From Prorocentrum cordatum (Eukaryota > Sar > Dinophyceae > Prorocentrales > Prorocentraceae): a stretch of DNA of 64,000 nucleotides. Numbering within the stretch: the stretch's first letter is position 1; each line of letters starts with the position of its first letter. Below the pieces are notes generated by a model. That model made no database searches. It saw only the letters and a program-made list of their open reading frames with translations, and was not told where the DNA came from. Of this stretch, positions 62,638 to 64,000 are shown piece by piece. Position numbers and translations under genes: made by a program. The stretch covers positions 35,001-99,000 of the forward strand of contig CAUYUJ010017924.1 of NCBI GenBank assembly GCA_963575745.1, given 5' to 3'.

Positions 62638-63465
62638 TGGCCCAAGATGGCGTCCAGGCGGCTTCAGAGGGCCCAAGGCAGCCCAAGACGGCCTCCGGAC
62701 GACCGCAACACCCTGCGAAACGCTCCCGCAGCGCTCCAAGAGGACGCCCAGCGGGGCCCTCTGTTGCAACAGGACTGTGCTGTCTGCATGGATTTCAAGC
62801 AGTTCGAGCATGCCCGACTTCTGGGCCCCTGCAGCGCCCACGAGTGCCCAACAGCTCCCAAGATCGCCCCATGCCAGGCCAAGAGGTCTCCGACGAGGAT
62901 CCCCACGCGGCTCCAGACAGCCCCTAGACCGCCAAAGACGGCCCCAGAGAGCCCCAAGACGGCCCAGGAGGCGCCCAGGACGACCCAAGATGGCCCAGAG
63001 ACCTGCCCCGAAGGGCCTCCAAGAGGGCCCCAGAGGGCCCTTAGTAGCCTCAACGAGGACCCACAACGGCAGAGATCACAGATCTGTCTGGCTTTTGCCT
63101 CTTCCGGGGCTATTTCCACCTCTTCGGCGTGCCCCAGGAGAAGTCCCAAGAGGCCTCCACGGGCGCCCGCGAGGGCCCCGAGAGGGACCCTCAGAGCTTC
63201 CAGAGGGTTCGCGGAGGGCGCCAAGAGGACCACACATCAGAGCCCGCAGAGGATGCCCAACGGATGCTACCACGCACCCCACTGTTCGTAGCATCCGTCG
63301 GGTGCTCTCTGGGGGCCCTCTTGGGGCCGTCTTCAGGCCCTCTTGAGCTCCTCTCGAGGCAATCTTCGAGGTCCTCCGGGTGCTTCCAGAACCTCCCGCG
63401 AGGCTGCAAGACGGCCCGAGAGAGCTGCAAGATAGCTCTGGGAAAGCCCCAAGACGGCCCAAGAT
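62638..63465. repeat. Degenerate GCCCAAGATGGC-type minisatellite
   Basis: About 0.8 kb of 11-12-bp units (GCCCCAAGACGGCC, CCCAAGATGGCCC). It is the reverse complement of the CTCTTGGGGCC unit at 3118-3400 and 8930-9160. Long frames on both strands are artefacts. Confidence 0.75.
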
Positions 63466-63680
63466 CTGGACGCCCGAAATGGGTACGGAAAGAATGGGTA
63501 CAATGCCCAACAGCAGTTCCTGTTCTTCTTGAACAGGATTCGCTGTCCGCGCCGCCGCGGCCTGTGTCCATTCGAGACAGAAGGCCGCCTGCCCAACAGC
63601 GGCCGCTGTTGGTTTGGGACAACATTTGTTGTTGGGCATTGTACCCATTTTTTCCGTACCCATTTCGGGCGTCCAAACAA
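63466..63680. repeat. Foldback family F7, copy 4 (best preserved)
   Basis: Near-perfect terminal inverted repeats of about 45 bp: GGACGCCCGAAATGGGTACG, then GAAAGAATGGGTACAATGCC at left; GGCATTGTACCCATTTTTTC and CGTACCCATTTCGGGCGTCC at right. About 215 bp in all. It defines the ends of the family. Confidence 0.9.
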
Positions 63681-63766
63681 GAGGCGCCCAAGACGACCCA
63701 AGATGGCCCAGAGACAGCCCCGCCGTGTTCCTATGCCCAGGCACCTGCGGATTTGCTCCACGGTGA

Positions 63767-64000
63767 CGGTTACACACATTCGTCATTTACAATGCTGGGA
63801 TCAGCGCGTACGAAAAAGGTGGTCAGTGGCAGCGGACTCTGTCGCAGCTCATCGGGATGTGCGAGGCGAAGTTGGAGCCAGATGTCATCAGCTACAGCTC
63901 CGAGCTTCGCGCGTGCGAGAAGGGTGGGCAGTGGCAGCGGGCTCTGTCGCTGCCCAGCAGGATGTGGGGGTCGAAGGTGGAGCCGAATCCTTCGCAGCGC
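63767..64000 (+). CDS. PPR repeat fragment, runs off the window end
   Basis: Open from 63767 (after TGA 63764) to the end: IYNAGISAYEKGGQWQRTL, IGMCEAKLEPDVISYSSEL, RACEKGGQWQRALSL, MWGSKVEPN. Two PPR units in one frame. It may be an exon of a PPR gene continuing right or another fragment. No start or splice site is assigned. Confidence 0.7.

Noticed and set aside
1-64000. tRNA, rRNA, snRNA genes
   Set aside because: I looked for obvious cloverleaf boxes, 5S and U6 words and saw none; a covariance-model scan would be needed to exclude degenerate ones.

Overview
This window looks like nuclear DNA of a core dinoflagellate. (i) The 22-nt dinoflagellate spliced-leader sequence (TCCGTAGCCATTTTGGC...) occurs twice, each time at the 5' end of a LINE retrotransposon. 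(ii) The real exons are short and GC-rich in codon position 3, and their introns use GT, GC and GA donors. (iii) There are PPR-repeat fragments of the type common in dinoflagellates. (iv) The rest is a very dense mix of simple repeats and foldback (MITE-like) elements. The species cannot be named from the sequence.

Main layout, all on the + strand. A RACK1 gene (seven-WD40 ribosome-associated scaffold) runs through almost the whole window as four tiny exons: 1175-1228, 16799-16890, 54395-54437 and 57149-57209. They are in the right order and phase and are separated by introns of about 15.6, 37.5 and 2.7 kb. Its first and last exons lie outside the window. Intron 1 holds LINE-1 (4.8-12.5 kb; ORF1 with an OTU-type cysteine protease, ORF2 endonuclease/RT), itself broken by a 1.2-kb element with inverted ends. 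Intron 2 holds a complete nested gene, a HAD-superfamily phosphatase related to phosphoglycolate/4-nitrophenyl phosphatases (30526-37186, nine exons, 325 codons). It also holds two SL-headed LINEs in tandem (LINE-2 at 37.8-45.0 kb with RNase H; LINE-3 at 45.0-50.0 kb with a coiled-coil ORF1). Both LINE ORF2s are broken by frameshifts. Downstream of RACK1 exon D lie foldback elements and decayed PPR fragments.

The most striking observation is in the phosphatase gene. Introns 1, 3 and 7 are each one transposon-like unit with terminal inverted repeats. Introns 3 and 7 are flanked by the same 5-bp duplication TCGTC. Removing the unit plus one duplication copy restores the protein exactly, yet none of the three can end in AG. 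The other five introns end in AG and lack such terminal repeats. Two intron classes, one of them introner-like and non-canonical, therefore appear to coexist in one gene.

The non-coding remainder contains at least a dozen small interspersed families present in 2-7 copies within 64 kb, as well as kilobase-scale trinucleotide tracts and minisatellites. Nearly all long open frames outside the entries below are translations of these tracts.
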